Part shown: positions 14,809-22,066 of the stretch, in pieces
How positions within the stretch are numbered: the stretch's first letter is position 1
How the letters are laid out: every line of letters begins with the position of its first letter
DNA from: Bacillota bacterium
GTDB taxonomy: Bacteria > Bacillota > Clostridia > Lachnospirales > Lachnospiraceae
NCBI GenBank assembly: GCA_023408815.1
Contig: JAEYJO010000067.1
Span: forward strand, 1-22,066
Length of the DNA stretch: 22,066 bases
Reading direction: 5' to 3'
Translations under genes and position numbers: made by a program
Notes under the pieces: model-generated
Told to the model about the DNA's origin: nothing
Database searches by the model: none
The model's input: the letters and a program-made list of their open reading frames with translations, nothing else

Positions 14809-16698
14809 ATGAAAGCAGATATTACATGGTTGGATCAACCGGAGGTTTTCCGAGTGAACCAATTGCCGGCGCATAGCGATCATGAATTTTATTCTGACAG
14901 AGAAGAGTTTTTGCATAAGAAAAATTCCTTGGCTCAGTCATTAAACGGAGACTGGAGATTCCGTTACTCCGTGAATGCCATGGAACGGCCGATAGATTTT
15001 TTTGAGGAAGATTATTCGGAAGAGGGATTTGGCGATATAAAGGTACCGTGCCATATCGAGCTTGCGGGCTATGATAAGATTCATTATATCAATACGATGT
15101 ATCCGTGGGAAGGGCATATATTTCGAAGACCGGCCCATGCTTTGCACAAGGAGGATGATGCGAAGGGCAGCTTCAGCAGGGCGGACTATAATCCGGTAGG
15201 CTCCTATATCAGGCGTTTTGATCTGGAGAAGGACCTTAGAGGCAAGAGAGTAGTCGTTTTCTTCGAGGGTGTGGAGCAGGCGATGTATGTTTGGTTAAAC
15301 GGAAGCTTTGTGGGTTATGCGGAGGACAGCTTTACTCCCTCTGAGTTCGATTTGACCCCTTTCATTAAGGAAACGGGCAATGTGCTCGCTATCGAGGTGC
15401 ATAAGCGGAGCACGGCGGCATATTTGGAGGATCAGGATTTCTTCCGTTTCTTTGGTATATATAGAAATGTGACGCTGTATGCCCTCCCCAAAATGCATGT
15501 AGAGGATATCTGGGTAAAGCCCGCGCTTAAGGAAGATAATGTGTCGGGAACGTTCGCTCTGGATGTAAAGCTGTCTGGAAATGAACTGTCCGGAACTGTG
15601 TCGATAAAGCTGACGGATAAGGAGAATAGGATCTGCCTGGAGAAAAAGCTTCCTATCATAAATACCAATATCCATATGGAGCCGGAGGCGTTAAAGGGTA
15701 TTACTGCATGGAGCAATAAAGATCCTTATTTATATGAGCTGATCATAAGCTTAGAGGATGAAAACGGTAAAGAAGTGGAATTCGTTCCTTATAAGGTGGG
15801 TTTCCGTCGCATTGAAATCAAGGATAAACTTATGCTGTTAAACGGAAAGCGGCTCATTATAAATGGAGTAAACCGCCATGAATGGAGTGCCGAGGGCGGA
15901 CGCTGCATCGATATGAGAGAAATGGAACTGGATATCCAAATTATGAAAAATAATAATATCAATGCGGTCAGGACCTGCCATTATCCTAATCAGCTTTCTT
16001 GGTATGGCATGTGTGATGAAAACGGTATCTATATGATGGCGGAGACAAATCTGGAATCACATGGTTCATGGCAGAAGCTGGGGATGGTGGAGCCTTCTTG
16101 GAACGTGCCGGGAAGCATTCCGGCCTGGGAACAGGCGGTAATAGACAGGGCGAGGACGAATTTCGAAGTGTTCAAGAACCATACTTCCATACTATTCTGG
16201 TCATTAGGCAATGAGTCCTATGCGGGAGATGGAATAGAAAGTATGAATCGTTTTTATAAGGATGCGGATGGAAGCAGGCTGGTGCATTACGAAGGGGTGG
16301 TTCATAACCGAGCATATGAGGATACTATATCCGATGTGGAAAGCCGTATGTATGCGCCTCCCGCTCAAATAAAGGAATACCTGGAAAATGACCCCCAAAA
16401 GCCGTTTATCCTATGCGAATATATGCATGATATGGGAAACTCCATCGGAGGAATGAAGTCGTATATCGATTTGCTTGGAGGATATCCGATGTATCAGGGC
16501 GGATTTATATGGGATTATATCGATCAGGCCCTTTTTGTTCCGGATGAGGTAAGCGGAGAAAAGGTGCTGCGCTATGGCGGAGACTTCGACGACCGACCGT
16601 CCGATTATGAGTTTTCCGGCAATGGAATCGTATTTGCCGATAGAACGGAAAAACCCGCGATGCAGGAGGTAAAATACTATTATGGATTATATGAATAA
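14809..16698 (+). CDS. lacL: Beta-galactosidase large subunit LacL (GH2)
   Basis: 629 residues from the ATG at 14809, just after AAGGAGGAGG (14795-14804). The start ITWLDQPEVFRVNQLPAHSDHEFY is strongly LacL-like. In order it has a GH2 sugar-binding domain (about 45-210), an immunoglobulin-like domain (about 215-320) and a TIM barrel (about 325-629). Glu469 in SLGNESYAG is the expected acid/base and Glu537 in LCEYMHDMGNS the nucleophile. The protein ends where a single-chain LacZ would continue into its C-terminal domain, which here is the separate lacM. About 630 residues is the normal LacL length, so this is a natural split, not a truncation. It hydrolyses lactose or other beta-galactosides in the cytoplasm together with LacM. 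Confidence 0.93.
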   Translation: MKADITWLDQPEVFRVNQLPAHSDHEFYSDREEFLHKKNSLAQSLNGDWRFRYSVNAMERPIDFFEEDYSEEGFGDIKVPCHIELAGYDKIHYINTMYPWEGHIFRRPAHALHKEDDAKGSFSRADYNPVGSYIRRFDLEKDLRGKRVVVFFEGVEQAMYVWLNGSFVGYAEDSFTPSEFDLTPFIKETGNVLAIEVHKRSTAAYLEDQDFFRFFGIYRNVTLYALPKMHVEDIWVKPALKEDNVSGTFALDVKLSGNELSGTVSIKLTDKENRICLEKKLPIINTNIHMEPEALKGITAWSNKDPYLYELIISLEDENGKEVEFVPYKVGFRRIEIKDKLMLLNGKRLIINGVNRHEWSAEGGRCIDMREMELDIQIMKNNNINAVRTCHYPNQLSWYGMCDENGIYMMAETNLESHGSWQKLGMVEPSWNVPGSIPAWEQAVIDRARTNFEVFKNHTSILFWSLGNESYAGDGIESMNRFYKDADGSRLVHYEGVVHNRAYEDTISDVESRMYAPPAQIKEYLENDPQKPFILCEYMHDMGNSIGGMKSYIDLLGGYPMYQGGFIWDYIDQALFVPDEVSGEKVLRYGGDFDDRPSDYEFSGNGIVFADRTEKPAMQEVKYYYGLYE

Positions 16699-17674
16699 AG
16701 AAGAACGCATCGATGAAACGCTGCGCATCGTATATGGAGATAGTGTGCTTGGGCTTCATGGAGAGGGGTTCAGCTATCTGTTTTCTTATGTGAGAGGCGG
16801 GCTGGAATCCTTGGTAATCGATGGGAAAGAATGGCTTTACCGTGTGCCAAAGCCTGCTTTCTGGCGGGCTGTAACGGACAATGACAGAGGAAATGGCTTT
16901 CCGCTCCGTTCCGGAATGTGGATGGGAGCCGATTCCTTTATTTCCTGTATCGGAGGAGCGGTTATGGTAGACGGAAGTGAGATTCCTTTACCGATAGCGC
17001 CGGAAAATAATAAATATACGGGAAATGAACGTGCTAAAAAAGTACAGCTGAAGTTTTTCTATGAAACAATAACTGTTCCTTCCACAAAAGCAGAAGTTGC
17101 TTACGAGGTATGTGCTGACGGCAAAATAAATGTCCATGTGCAGTATCACGGAAATGATAAGCTGCCGGAGCTGCCCGTATTCGGAATGCGGTTCGTCATG
17201 CCGACAAAAGCGGTGGGATACCGGTACGAAGGATTGTCCGGTGAGACCTATCCCGATAGAATGGCCGGAGGGATTCCAGGTATTTATGACATAAAAGGGC
17301 TTCCTGTAACGAAATATCTGGTGCCTCAGGATTGTAATGTCCATATGAAGACCAAATGGCTGGAAGTATATAGGAACACAACTTTAAATAATGCGGATCA
17401 TAGCAATAAGACCTTCGGACTTAAATTTTCTGCCATGGAAGAGAGTAAGGAATTTGCATTTTCCTGTATTCCATACACCCCGTCGGAACTTGAAAATGCT
17501 GCTCATCATGAAGAACTGCCTCCTGCAAGAAGAACAGTAGCATCTATTCTGGGAGCAGTAAGAGGCGTCGGGGGAATCGATAGCTGGGGTGCGGATGTGG
17601 AAGCAGCTTATCATATAAACGCCGGAGACGATATCGGCTATTCCTTCCAGATCAGTAAGGCGATAATAGAATAA
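16682..17674 (+). CDS. lacM: Beta-galactosidase small subunit LacM
   Basis: 330 residues. The ATG at 16682 lies inside the end of lacL in another frame, overlapping it by 17 bp, and has AGGAGGT (16664-16670) eleven bases upstream. It matches the C-terminal part of LacZ (Bgal small chain, domain 5): FSYLFSYVRGGLESLVIDGKEWLYRVPKPAFWRAVTDNDRGNGF near the N-terminus, which supplies active-site residues to the large subunit, and GIDSWGADVEAAYHI near the end. LacM has no activity alone in the known heterodimeric enzymes. Its own ribosome-binding site and the overlap argue for balanced synthesis by translational coupling rather than frameshift damage. Confidence 0.92.
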   Translation: MDYMNKEERIDETLRIVYGDSVLGLHGEGFSYLFSYVRGGLESLVIDGKEWLYRVPKPAFWRAVTDNDRGNGFPLRSGMWMGADSFISCIGGAVMVDGSEIPLPIAPENNKYTGNERAKKVQLKFFYETITVPSTKAEVAYEVCADGKINVHVQYHGNDKLPELPVFGMRFVMPTKAVGYRYEGLSGETYPDRMAGGIPGIYDIKGLPVTKYLVPQDCNVHMKTKWLEVYRNTTLNNADHSNKTFGLKFSAMEESKEFAFSCIPYTPSELENAAHHEELPPARRTVASILGAVRGVGGIDSWGADVEAAYHINAGDDIGYSFQISKAIIE

Positions 17675-17697
17675 AAGTAGAATAAGTATAAGAAATG

Positions 17698-17744
17698 AAA
17701 GCCATGACTGTCACTTACAAAAAATGACGGCAGTCATGGCTTTT
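17698..17744 (+). terminator. Strong terminator closing the lac locus
   Basis: A 13-bp perfect stem, AAAGCCATGACTG (17698-17710) with CAGTCATGGCTTT (17731-17743), extended inward by TCA/TGA. The arm ends in TTTT. Confidence 0.85.
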
Positions 17745-17799
17745 ATCATTTGAAAGGATATCCTCGGCGCACTTTGTCCGGTTATTAAATAATTTTTAT

Positions 17800-17828
17800 T
17801 TGACTATTTTTGAATTATGATTCATAAT
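17800..17828 (+). promoter_or_regulatory. Promoter with palindromic operator for the AmmeMemoRadiSam operon
   Basis: TTGACT (17800-17805), a 17-bp spacer and CATAAT (17823-17828) make a good sigma-A promoter. ATTATGATTCATAAT (17814-17828) is a perfect palindrome (7 + 1 + 7) covering the -10, the classic position for a repressor site. Confidence 0.65.
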
Positions 17829-17853
17829 AAGTAGTAAGTGATAAGTAGTAAGT
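17827..17853 (+). repeat. 13-bp direct repeat at the predicted transcription start
   Basis: ATAAGTAGTAAGT occurs twice (17827-17839 and 17841-17853), one base apart, directly after the -10 and across the expected start site. It may be a regulator site or a slippage product. Confidence 0.6.
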
Positions 17854-17892
17854 AAAACTAATATATCAAAGCTGAAAGAGGGTAATATTATT

Positions 17893-18789
17893 ATGGATTA
17901 TACGATAATGGAGCAGTTTGCATTGGTAGCTCTGGATGGTCAGGACAGCATACACAATACGGCGGCGAAGAAAGCCGCAGTTATAGGAATTGCGGCAGCA
18001 AATGTTTTACAGCCCTTGCTTATGGAGGATGTACAAAAAAATGTGAATGAGTTTAAGAATCGTTTTTGCCATCAATTAGAAAAAGTCAAAAAAATGAACG
18101 GCAAGCAGAGGAGGATTCTGGAAAAAGAAACGGTGTCCATGTTAAAAGCCGAAAAGGTCCTTGAAGAAGTACCGAATCTGCTGGGATGTGATATGAATTA
18201 TTATACGGCCAATGTAACCATGAGGGAATATAAAAGCGACGAAGGCACATATCAGAGGATAATAGAAAGCATAAGAGCTGTCATATTGGAGCCGGGTGAA
18301 GTTCCGGAGGAAACAGTAGCCGTTCTCTGGCTTTTTCGGGAATGCGGATGTTTCCATGATATTTTTTCCATAGAAGAACAGAAGAAAATAGAGACGCGGC
18401 TCATAGAACTTTCGGCAGAAAACCAATTATATAAAGTTATTCTGGAGCAGGAGTTTCATAGCGGAATAAGACAGACCTATCTAAAATTTATTAATTTAAA
18501 ACGTAATATTTTCAAGAATCCTTATTTAGAGGGAGTAAACCTCCTTTTTCCTTTTTTTGACAGAAGGCAGGCAATTTTTATCGATATGGTTATTTTCGGA
18601 ACGACAGTACAGGATAGGCGGCAGACGGCAATACAATTTTTGCGTGAAAATGGTCATTCCTGCGAAGAATTGCGGATAGAAAGCGAAACAATGGTAAAAA
18701 TTGATAACGCATATTACAGAATATGGCCTTCTACCCGCAGCTGCAAAGTACCTATTCAGGGAGTAGAGCTTTTGCCGGTATACAGGTAG
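17893..18789 (+). CDS. Uncharacterised 298-residue protein
   Basis: ATG ten bases after GAGGG. It has no signal peptide and no membrane helix; the composition is charged and helical. The first 45 residues (MEQFALVALDGQDS, then AAKKAAVIGIAAANVLQPLL) loosely recall the start of GPP34/Vps74-like proteins, with a helix of small residues, but the match is too weak to assign. The middle contains AVLWLFRECGCFHDIFS and the C-terminus a likely alpha/beta part (IFIDMVIFGTTVQDRRQTAIQFL). It is the first gene behind the promoter, seven bases before the MerR-type gene and in line with the AmmeMemoRadiSam genes, so a link to one of them is likely. Function unknown. Confidence 0.75.
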   Translation: MDYTIMEQFALVALDGQDSIHNTAAKKAAVIGIAAANVLQPLLMEDVQKNVNEFKNRFCHQLEKVKKMNGKQRRILEKETVSMLKAEKVLEEVPNLLGCDMNYYTANVTMREYKSDEGTYQRIIESIRAVILEPGEVPEETVAVLWLFRECGCFHDIFSIEEQKKIETRLIELSAENQLYKVILEQEFHSGIRQTYLKFINLKRNIFKNPYLEGVNLLFPFFDRRQAIFIDMVIFGTTVQDRRQTAIQFLRENGHSCEELRIESETMVKIDNAYYRIWPSTRSCKVPIQGVELLPVYR

Positions 18790-18796
18790 GTGAAAT

Positions 18797-19060
18797 ATGT
18801 CCAGACAGAGAACAATGGAAAAAATTATGGTATCGGAATATGTATCGATCGGAGAGCTTGTGAGGATTACGGGCTGCCGATATAGTACACTGAAATTTTA
18901 TACGGAAGAAGGTTTGCTTTATTTTGAGCAGGAGGAAGAGAATCTGACCCGCAGATTCCCAAGGGAAAAGACACTGCGAAGAATAGCCGAGATCAAAGAA
19001 CTGAGAGAAAAAGGAAAAAGCATTCCCGACATCAAGCAAATATTAGAACCCAATATATAA
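18797..19060 (+). CDS. Small MerR-type DNA-binding protein (HTH domain only)
   Basis: 87 residues; ATG five bases after AGGTGA and seven bases after the previous stop. Residues about 15-85 form a MerR winged helix-turn-helix: YVSIGELVRITGCRYSTLKFYTEEGLLYF, then RRFPREKTLRRIAEIKELREKGKSIPDIKQIL. There is no long coiled coil or ligand domain, so it either dimerises through short helices or works with another protein, perhaps the preceding gene product. It is a natural candidate for binding the palindrome or direct repeat at the operon's promoter. Confidence 0.8.
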   Translation: MSRQRTMEKIMVSEYVSIGELVRITGCRYSTLKFYTEEGLLYFEQEEENLTRRFPREKTLRRIAEIKELREKGKSIPDIKQILEPNI

Positions 19061-19083
19061 ATCATAATGACAGGAGGTATATT

Positions 19084-20397
19084 ATGTCAATCGCCGGAGC
19101 ATTTGTAGTTCCCCATCCGCCTCTTATTTTTCCGGAAATCGGGCATGGAGAACAATTCAGAATACAGAAAACAATCGATTCATATAAGGATGTTGCAAAA
19201 AGAATCGAGGTGATGCAGCCCGAGACGATTGTGATCATTTCGCCCCATTCTGTTATGTATAGAGACTATTTTCATATTTCGCCGGGCGTTCATGCGTCAG
19301 GGAATTTTTCGCGCTACGGCTATCCTGAAATCATATTGGAAGCGGATTATGATGCGGCGTTTGTGGCAGAGATTGAAAGGGAAGCACGAAGTAATGAAAT
19401 TCCAGCAGGAACCGAAGGCGAAAGAGAGAAAGAATTGGATCACGGAACAATGATCCCTCTCCGTTTTATAAAGGAAGTTTACCCGGAAAAATTTAAAATA
19501 GTAAGAATAGGTTTATCCGGTCTGCCTTTATCCGAGCACTATCGTATGGGAAGAACTATAAGGGAAGCTGCAGAAAAAGTAGGGCGGCGGATTGTCGTGG
19601 TGGCCAGCGGGGACCTGTCCCATCGTTTATTGGATAGCGGGCCATATGAATATGCCAAGGAAGGACCGGAATATGACAGGAGAATTACGGATATCCTCGC
19701 CGAGGGCAATTTAATCAAGGCACTTGATTTTTCGGAAGATTTCTGCGAGAAAGCGGGAGAATGCGGACACCGTTCCATTTCTATCATGGCAGGATGTATG
19801 GACGGGATGCCTCTTAAAGCAGAACTTCTATCCTATGAAGGCCCTTTTGGAGTTGGATATGCGGTAGCGGCTTTTCAGGATGCCTATGTATCTTTAGCCA
19901 GAGAAGCTTTGGAATATTATCTAAGAAAAGGTATCAATCTTCCGGTTCCGGCAGGACTGCCCGAAGAGCTGCTTAAGAAAAAGGCGGGAGCATTTGTTTC
20001 TTTAAAGAAATACGGTAATTTAAGAGGCTGTATAGGAACCATACAGGGAACGAAAGACTGCGTGGCGGAGGAAGTCATTGAAAATGCGGTAAATGCCGGG
20101 TTGTGGGATCCGAGATTCCCGCAGGTGGAGGAGGCAGAACTCGACAATATTATCTGTACGGTAGATGTCCTGTCTGCCCCGGAACCGGTTGCGTCCACAG
20201 AGGAACTGGATGTAAAAAAATACGGCGTAATCATATCGATGGGAGGCCGGAGAGGACTTCTGCTTCCGAATCTGGAAGGTGTAGAAACGGTAGAGGAACA
20301 GATAGGTATTTCGTTAAAGAAGGCAGGAATTGATGAAAAGGATTACAGAGAAGGTAACTGTTCGATGGAACGTTTTGAGGTGGTGAGACATTATTAA
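19084..20397 (+). CDS. Memo-AMMECR1 fusion (AmmeMemoRadiSam proteins B + A)
   Basis: 437 residues; the ATG follows AGGAGG by about six bases. Residues about 1-265 are a Memo/LigB-like domain related to class III extradiol dioxygenases, with His11 in VVPHPPLIFPEIGHG and further histidines in IISPHSVMY, ELDHGTMIPL and SGDLSHRL that could bind a metal. Residues about 270-437 are an AMMECR1 domain with the invariant LRGCIGTI (313-320) and FEVVRHY at the end. The two domains are separate proteins in humans but are often fused, or adjacent, in anaerobes beside the radical SAM enzyme encoded next. The biochemical role of the trio is not firmly established in my knowledge. Confidence 0.92.
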   Translation: MSIAGAFVVPHPPLIFPEIGHGEQFRIQKTIDSYKDVAKRIEVMQPETIVIISPHSVMYRDYFHISPGVHASGNFSRYGYPEIILEADYDAAFVAEIEREARSNEIPAGTEGEREKELDHGTMIPLRFIKEVYPEKFKIVRIGLSGLPLSEHYRMGRTIREAAEKVGRRIVVVASGDLSHRLLDSGPYEYAKEGPEYDRRITDILAEGNLIKALDFSEDFCEKAGECGHRSISIMAGCMDGMPLKAELLSYEGPFGVGYAVAAFQDAYVSLAREALEYYLRKGINLPVPAGLPEELLKKKAGAFVSLKKYGNLRGCIGTIQGTKDCVAEEVIENAVNAGLWDPRFPQVEEAELDNIICTVDVLSAPEPVASTEELDVKKYGVIISMGGRRGLLLPNLEGVETVEEQIGISLKKAGIDEKDYREGNCSMERFEVVRHY

Positions 20398-21224
20398 TGA
20401 AAGCAGTTTGTCCGGTGTGCATGCACCATTGTACAATAGAAGAAGAAAAGACAGGACTTTGCAGAGCGAGAAGCAATGAAAACGGCAGAATTGTCTGTAC
20501 AAATTATGGAAAAATTACATCCTATGCTCTCGATCCGATTGAGAAAAAGCCTCTCAGGCGCTTTTTCCCCGGGAGTAAAATCCTCTCCGTGGGAAGCTAC
20601 GGATGTAATCTATCTTGTGGCTTTTGCCAAAATCATGGGATTTCCATGGTAAAGGAGGAAGAGGCGGATTACGGAATACTTATGCCGGAGGAACTCGTGA
20701 ACAAAGCCCTTGCTTGCACAGCAATAGGAAATATCGGAATTGCTTATACCTATAATGAACCGCTTATTGGTTATGAGTATGTGCGGGACTGTGCGAAGCT
20801 TGCAAGAAAAAACGGGCTAAAGAATGTGATCGTCACTAATGGCTGCGCAGAACTTGAGGTATTGGAGGAGCTTTTGCCCTATACGGATGCCTTTAATATA
20901 GATTTAAAAGGCTTCACCGAGCATTTTTATAAGAAGGTGGGTGGAAGCTTGTCCATGGTAAAGGACTTTATTGAAAGAGCGGCGAAGGAAAGCCATGTGG
21001 AGGTCACGACGCTTGTAATACCGGGAGAAAACGATGATGTGAAGGAGATTAAGCAGGCTGTGTCATGGCTGGCTTCTGTCGATGAAAATATACCTTATCA
21101 TATTTCCCGCTTTTTTCCTATGTGGAAGATGCAGGACAAAGAGGCTACCAGGATAGAGACGGTTTATTCTCTTGCGGAAACGGCAAGAGAGCATTTAAAG
21201 TATGTATATGAAGGAAATTGCTAA
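20397..21224 (+). CDS. amrS: AmmeMemoRadiSam system radical SAM enzyme
   Basis: 275 residues. Its ATG shares the A of the preceding TAA (a TAATG junction), so translation is coupled to the Memo-AMMECR1 gene. Cys70, Cys74 and Cys77 (GCNLSCGFCQN) form the CxxxCxxC motif for the 4Fe-4S cluster that cleaves S-adenosylmethionine. A second cysteine group at the N-terminus (Cys5, Cys8, Cys12, Cys21) is typical of the family and may bind zinc or another cluster. ITSYALDPIEKKPLRRFFPGS and NEPLIGYEY are family signatures related to pyruvate-formate-lyase-activating enzymes. About 50 residues shorter at the N-terminus than some members. Substrate unknown. Confidence 0.92.
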   Translation: MKAVCPVCMHHCTIEEEKTGLCRARSNENGRIVCTNYGKITSYALDPIEKKPLRRFFPGSKILSVGSYGCNLSCGFCQNHGISMVKEEEADYGILMPEELVNKALACTAIGNIGIAYTYNEPLIGYEYVRDCAKLARKNGLKNVIVTNGCAELEVLEELLPYTDAFNIDLKGFTEHFYKKVGGSLSMVKDFIERAAKESHVEVTTLVIPGENDDVKEIKQAVSWLASVDENIPYHISRFFPMWKMQDKEATRIETVYSLAETAREHLKYVYEGNC

Positions 21225-21234
21225 ATATTTTTTC

Positions 21235-21738
21235 TTATTCGGGAATGGGTTCCATTCCGGCTATTTTTTCAGCGGAATCGGAATAGACATCGCCCCCGTC
21301 CGGAATGTTTCCATGCAGAATGGACAGAATCTCACGTATGTTTTGATTGGCTTTATTGTAATAATCCTTCGCGCTGGCTGCGGCATCGGAATCGAAAGTC
21401 TCACTTTCAAATGCCTGATGATAAAGAGAGACGGCATTTGTCATAGATTCATTCGCCTCTGCGGAAAGGGCCTCTACCGAAGAGAACTCTTCGGGAACGG
21501 TAAGAGAAGCCATCCACGAAAAGCGTTCACCGATGCCGTCTAATGCAGATAAGAGCTCCTGAACACAGGTCTCGGAATCCGCGTCTATAGAATTTATAAT
21601 ATTGTCATATTCGGAAATGTCCGAATAAAAAGTATCCATATTATTTTTATATTCTTCCAATTCCTTCTTGCTGCCACATCCTGCAAAAAAAAGAAAAATA
21701 AAGGAAAAAAGAAATATATATACAAATTTTCTGCTCAC
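21235..21738 (-). CDS. Small uncharacterised lipoprotein
   Basis: 167 residues, starting with GTG (21736-21738) about seven bases after a GGAGG on the minus strand. A lipoprotein signal with lipobox FAGC (Cys21) anchors it outside the cell membrane. The mature part is acidic and mostly helical (KKELEEYKNNMDTFYSDISEYDNIINSI, then SAKDYYNKANQNIREIL) and probably forms a helical bundle. I do not recognise a family. It converges on the radical SAM gene with 10 bp between stop codons and is not part of that operon. The function is unknown; a cell-surface role is all that can be inferred. Confidence 0.75.
   Translation of the reverse strand: MSRKFVYIFLFSFIFLFFAGCGSKKELEEYKNNMDTFYSDISEYDNIINSIDADSETCVQELLSALDGIGERFSWMASLTVPEEFSSVEALSAEANESMTNAVSLYHQAFESETFDSDAAASAKDYYNKANQNIREILSILHGNIPDGGDVYSDSAEKIAGMEPIPE
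21242..21268 (+). terminator. Probable terminator of the AmmeMemoRadiSam operon
   Basis: GGAATGG (21242-21248), GTT, CCATTCC (21252-21258), then GGCTA and six T (21263-21268). It lies inside the 3' end of the convergent lipoprotein gene. The gap before the T-run weakens the call. Confidence 0.45.
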
Positions 21739-21777
21739 ATTATCCCCTCCGTAACTTTACCATCGTTTGACAAGGTC

Positions 21778-21852
21778 TTACACGCCCTGAACCATGATAT
21801 TTGCTTGGTTTTCTGCGTTGTATTCAATCGGCGTACGTCCATAGATATCCAT
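21778..21852 (-). pseudogene. Short coding fragment, ankyrin-like or mobile-element debris
   Basis: On the minus strand, 24 codons before a TAA read MDIYGRTPIEYNAENQANIMVQGV. The pattern DxxGRTPIxYxAEN resembles one ankyrin repeat. It has no ribosome-binding site, and upstream only a random-looking frame. It is probably the broken 3' end of a lost gene. Confidence 0.25.
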
Positions 21853-21915
21853 AAAATAAATTACCATATATAGTGTGTGAAAGCAAGTTACTATTGAGTA
21901 ATTATAATCCGAAGA

Positions 21916-21942
21916 GAGAAATACTGCTGCGCAGTATTTCTC
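21916..21942. repeat. Perfect 12-bp hairpin
   Basis: GAGAAATACTGC (21916-21927), TGC, GCAGTATTTCTC (21931-21942). It lacks a T-run, so it is not an ordinary terminator. First of three consecutive hairpins. Confidence 0.6.
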
Positions 21943-21957
21943 AGACTGTAGACAAAG

Positions 21958-21982
21958 TCCCACGCACTTGCGTGGGATTTTT
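21958..21982 (+). terminator. Intrinsic terminator, second hairpin of the series
   Basis: TCCCACGC, ACTT, GCGTGGGA (21958-21977) followed by TTTTT (21978-21982). No plus-strand gene ends close by, so it probably blocks incoming transcription or belongs to a mobile-element end. Confidence 0.7.
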
Positions 21983-21986
21983 CTGT

Positions 21987-22043
21987 AAAAAGAGTCAAAA
22001 GTTTAGTGTTCATGCAGACTTTTGGGCTCTTTTTTGGTACAAT
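21987..22043 (+). promoter_or_regulatory. Third hairpin (terminator-like) followed by a -10-like element
   Basis: AAAAAGAG (21987-21994) and CAAAAGT (21996-22002) pair with ACTTTTG (22018-22024) and CTCTTTTT (22027-22034), about 15 bp with a small internal loop, ending in a T-run. TACAAT (22038-22043) follows at once and AAGGCGGTG closes the window, which looks like a promoter and ribosome-binding site for a gene beyond the end. No good -35 is visible. Confidence 0.5.
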
Positions 22044-22066
22044 GGAAGTAGCAAAATAAGGCGGTG

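Noticed and set aside
16682..16698. Frameshifted lacZ pseudogene
   Set aside because: Both parts have the lengths of LacL and LacM, lacM has its own ribosome-binding site and ATG, and the 17-bp overlap matches what I recall of known lacLM genes.
21202..21543. Plus-strand frame of 113 codons opposite the lipoprotein gene
   Set aside because: It is antisense to a gene with a clear lipobox and ribosome-binding site; its translation has no recognisable features.
21778..21963. Full 61-codon minus-strand gene
   Set aside because: Only the last 24 codons look protein-like; the upstream part crosses the first hairpin and lacks a start signal.
1..22066. CRISPR array, tRNA or rRNA genes
   Set aside because: No regularly spaced repeats and no cloverleaf or rRNA-like segments were seen on either strand.

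Overview
The window looks like a Firmicutes chromosome, most likely Lachnospiraceae (Clostridia). Protein sequences, strong AGGAGG ribosome-binding sites, a sugar ABC importer encoded without its own ATPase, and LacLM-type and AmmeMemoRadiSam genes all fit. This is judged from the sequence alone.

Region 1 (about 1-9040) is AT-rich accessory DNA. Short, unrelated genes all lie on the plus strand: a protein with a UvrD-type Tudor-like N-terminus, a CPBP-like membrane protein, a putative zinc peptidase, a MerR regulator followed by BtrH-like and GyrI-like genes, a GNAT acetyltransferase, an XRE regulator, a small membrane protein and a double-GNAT acetyltransferase. Gene debris lies between them: the start of an SRAP (YedK/HMCES) gene, the start of an MBL-fold hydrolase gene, and a hairpin-rich stretch like mobile-element DNA. 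Two regulatory set-ups stand out. One is a MerR-type promoter with a 19-bp spacer that overlaps the merR stop codon and faces the BtrH-like/GyrI-like genes. The other is a complete-looking attenuator (promoter, 20-codon leader ORF, mutually exclusive hairpins, terminator) in front of the double GNAT.

Region 2 (about 9040-17745) is a beta-galactoside uptake and cleavage locus. A membrane-anchored AraC-type regulator with an extracellular sensor comes first, then a lipoprotein sugar-binding protein, a read-through terminator, two permeases, and lacL and lacM, which encode a heterodimeric GH2 beta-galactosidase in two genes overlapping by 17 bp. A strong terminator closes the unit.

Region 3 (about 17800-21270) is a four-gene operon behind a good promoter with a perfect palindrome over its -10. 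It encodes an unrecognised 298-residue protein, an 87-residue MerR-type protein, a Memo-AMMECR1 fusion (AmmeMemoRadiSam B+A) and the matching radical SAM enzyme.

Region 4 (21235-22066) has a convergent lipoprotein gene, a short broken coding fragment, and three consecutive hairpins before a promoter-like -10. This may be the edge of an insertion sequence or the 5' region of a gene beyond the window.
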